Source of the DNA: Lachnospiraceae bacterium
GTDB lineage: Bacteria; Bacillota; Clostridia; Lachnospirales; Lachnospiraceae
NCBI GenBank assembly: GCA_900753685.1
Contig: CAAEAB010000025.1
Coordinates: 1-6,528, forward strand
DNA length: 6,528 bases
Reading direction: 5' to 3'
Below are positions 6,058 through 6,528 of the stretch, one piece after another. The notes under the pieces were generated by a model. The model was not told the origin of the DNA. It did not search any database and saw only the letters and a program-made list of their open reading frames with translations. The position numbers were made by a program, and so were the translations under genes. The stretch's first letter is position 1. The number at the start of each line of letters is the position of its first letter.

Positions 6058-6528
6058 ATGACCTCATCATCGCCGGATGTCTCTTCCCCGGCGCCGGCCA
6101 TCCCCATGTTGGAGGCCATCATAGACGTGAAATCAAAACCTGTATTTGAAATCTGAAGAGGATATTCAGACAATGTTTCCTCCTCAATAGACTTAATATA
6201 ATTATTAACCCCATTCGATAGGGACAAGATCAACGCAATGCCAATAATACCTATGGAACCGGCAAAGGCTGTTAAAAGGGTCCGGGCCTTCTTCGTCCGA
6301 AGGTTATTAAAGCTCAATGCCAGCGCCGTCAGATAGGACATGGAAGATTTTCCCATATTTTTATGTTCAGGCGCTTCAAGGGCCGTCTCGTCAACAATAA
6401 ACGGGTCCGAATCGGAACGGATTTTCCCGTCGCGGAGGTTGACAATGCGGGTCGCATACTGCTCGGCCAGCTCGGGATTATGGGTAACCATAACGACCAG
6501 ACGGTCTTTGGCTACCTCCTTCAATAAA
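6021..6528 (-). CDS. Segment 1 of the split ABC transporter: C-terminal end of the ATPase domain plus first permease helix (5' partial)
   Basis: The frame is open to the right edge; the first codons read Leu-Leu-Lys-Glu-Val, so the TTG at 6524-6522 is an internal Leu and not a start. 'RLVVMVTHNPELAEQYATRI' carries the H-loop His (codon 6482-6480), followed by 'VNLRDGKI', the standard end of a LolD/MacB-type ATPase domain. Walker A, signature and Walker B motifs lie outside the window. After a linker comes 'SYLTALALSFNNLRTKKART', the usual entry into a MacB permease, and one helix ('LLTAFAGSIGIIGIALILSL'). The chain then leaves the membrane and is read out of frame from Met156 (codon 6059-6057), adding 11 unrelated residues (WPRWLQICFLR) before a TAG stop at 6023-6021. 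Confidence 0.82.
   Translation of the reverse strand, partial: LLKEVAKDRLVVMVTHNPELAEQYATRIVNLRDGKIRSDSDPFIVDETALEAPEHKNMGKSSMSYLTALALSFNNLRTKKARTLLTAFAGSIGIIGIALILSLSNGVNNYIKSIEEETLSEYPLQISNTGFDFTSMMASNMGMAGAGEETSGDDEVMWPRWLQICFLR

Larger units (their letters stand above)
3933..6528 (-). pseudogene. ABC transporter ATP-binding/permease fusion (MacB/FtsX type), split by two frameshifts and with a truncated FtsX domain; 5' end beyond the window
   Basis: Three consecutive open segments together read as one large ATPase-permease: end of the ATPase domain, first membrane helix, a very long extracytoplasmic domain, and a C-terminal membrane part ending in the family-typical 'IPSKKAAKSDPVTALRTD'. 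The first and third segments share one reading frame and the middle is shifted. One base seems missing at about 6057 (ATG followed by GTG sharing one G) and one base extra at about 5218-5223 (TTT GGG run), so the indels cancel. As written, translation from the ATPase stops at 6023-6021. Near 4030 the C-terminal FtsX domain also jumps from the start of its second helix to the end of its last, losing roughly 100 residues of the usual domain. Stop-free coding across all three pieces points to recent damage or sequencing error in the indels. The family is likely an exporter of lipids, peptides or drugs; the substrate is unknown. No clear terminator follows the stop at 3933. Confidence 0.75.

Noticed and set aside
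6045..6065. Programmed -1 frameshift joining segments 1 and 2
   Set aside because: Around ATG TGG CCC there is no X-XXY-YYZ slippery heptamer and no obvious downstream hairpin, and a second, opposite shift would also be required near 5220. Damage or error is simpler.

Overview
The window looks like a chromosomal segment of a low-to-mid GC Gram-positive anaerobe, most likely a gut Clostridia (Lachnospiraceae-like). The evidence is strong AGGAG-type ribosome binding sites, a sigma-A type promoter, an XRE regulator with the Clostridia-style 'SDKAVSKWERG' recognition helix, and a very long MacB-like ABC ATPase/permease with a huge extracytoplasmic domain. The taxonomic call rests on recalled family resemblance, not on a search. 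All supported genes lie on the minus strand, so transcription runs from high to low coordinates.

Layout in transcription order: (1) 6528-3933 holds the 3' two-thirds of an ABC transporter gene that encodes the end of an ATPase domain fused to an FtsX/MacB-type permease. It is split into three open pieces (6528-6021, 6057-5152, 5300-3933) by two single-base indels that compensate each other. It also appears to have lost, in frame, the core of the C-terminal FtsX domain. I call it a pseudogene or error-damaged gene. (2) 3932-3825 is a short intergenic region with a good sigma-A promoter and a short leader. (3) 3824-2886 is metA, homoserine O-acyltransferase, with all catalytic residues and a Glu111 that predicts acetyl-CoA use. 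(4) 2882-558 is an intact P-type cation ATPase resembling CtpE-type calcium pumps. Its start is 3 bp after the metA stop and its ribosome binding site lies inside the last metA codons. (5) 557-453 is a short intergenic region. (6) 452-1 is the N-terminal part of an XRE-family regulator with a membrane segment, running off the left edge.

metA and the ATPase almost certainly form one transcription unit driven by the 3890-3862 promoter; whether the XRE gene is also read from it is open, as no clear terminator separates them. There is no obvious biochemical link between methionine synthesis and a cation pump, so the pairing is noteworthy. I see no RNA genes, CRISPR array, insertion sequence or att site. 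No stretch above 300 bp lacks a gene. I found no convincing new defence or mobile system; the most unusual content is the structure and damage of the ABC transporter gene.
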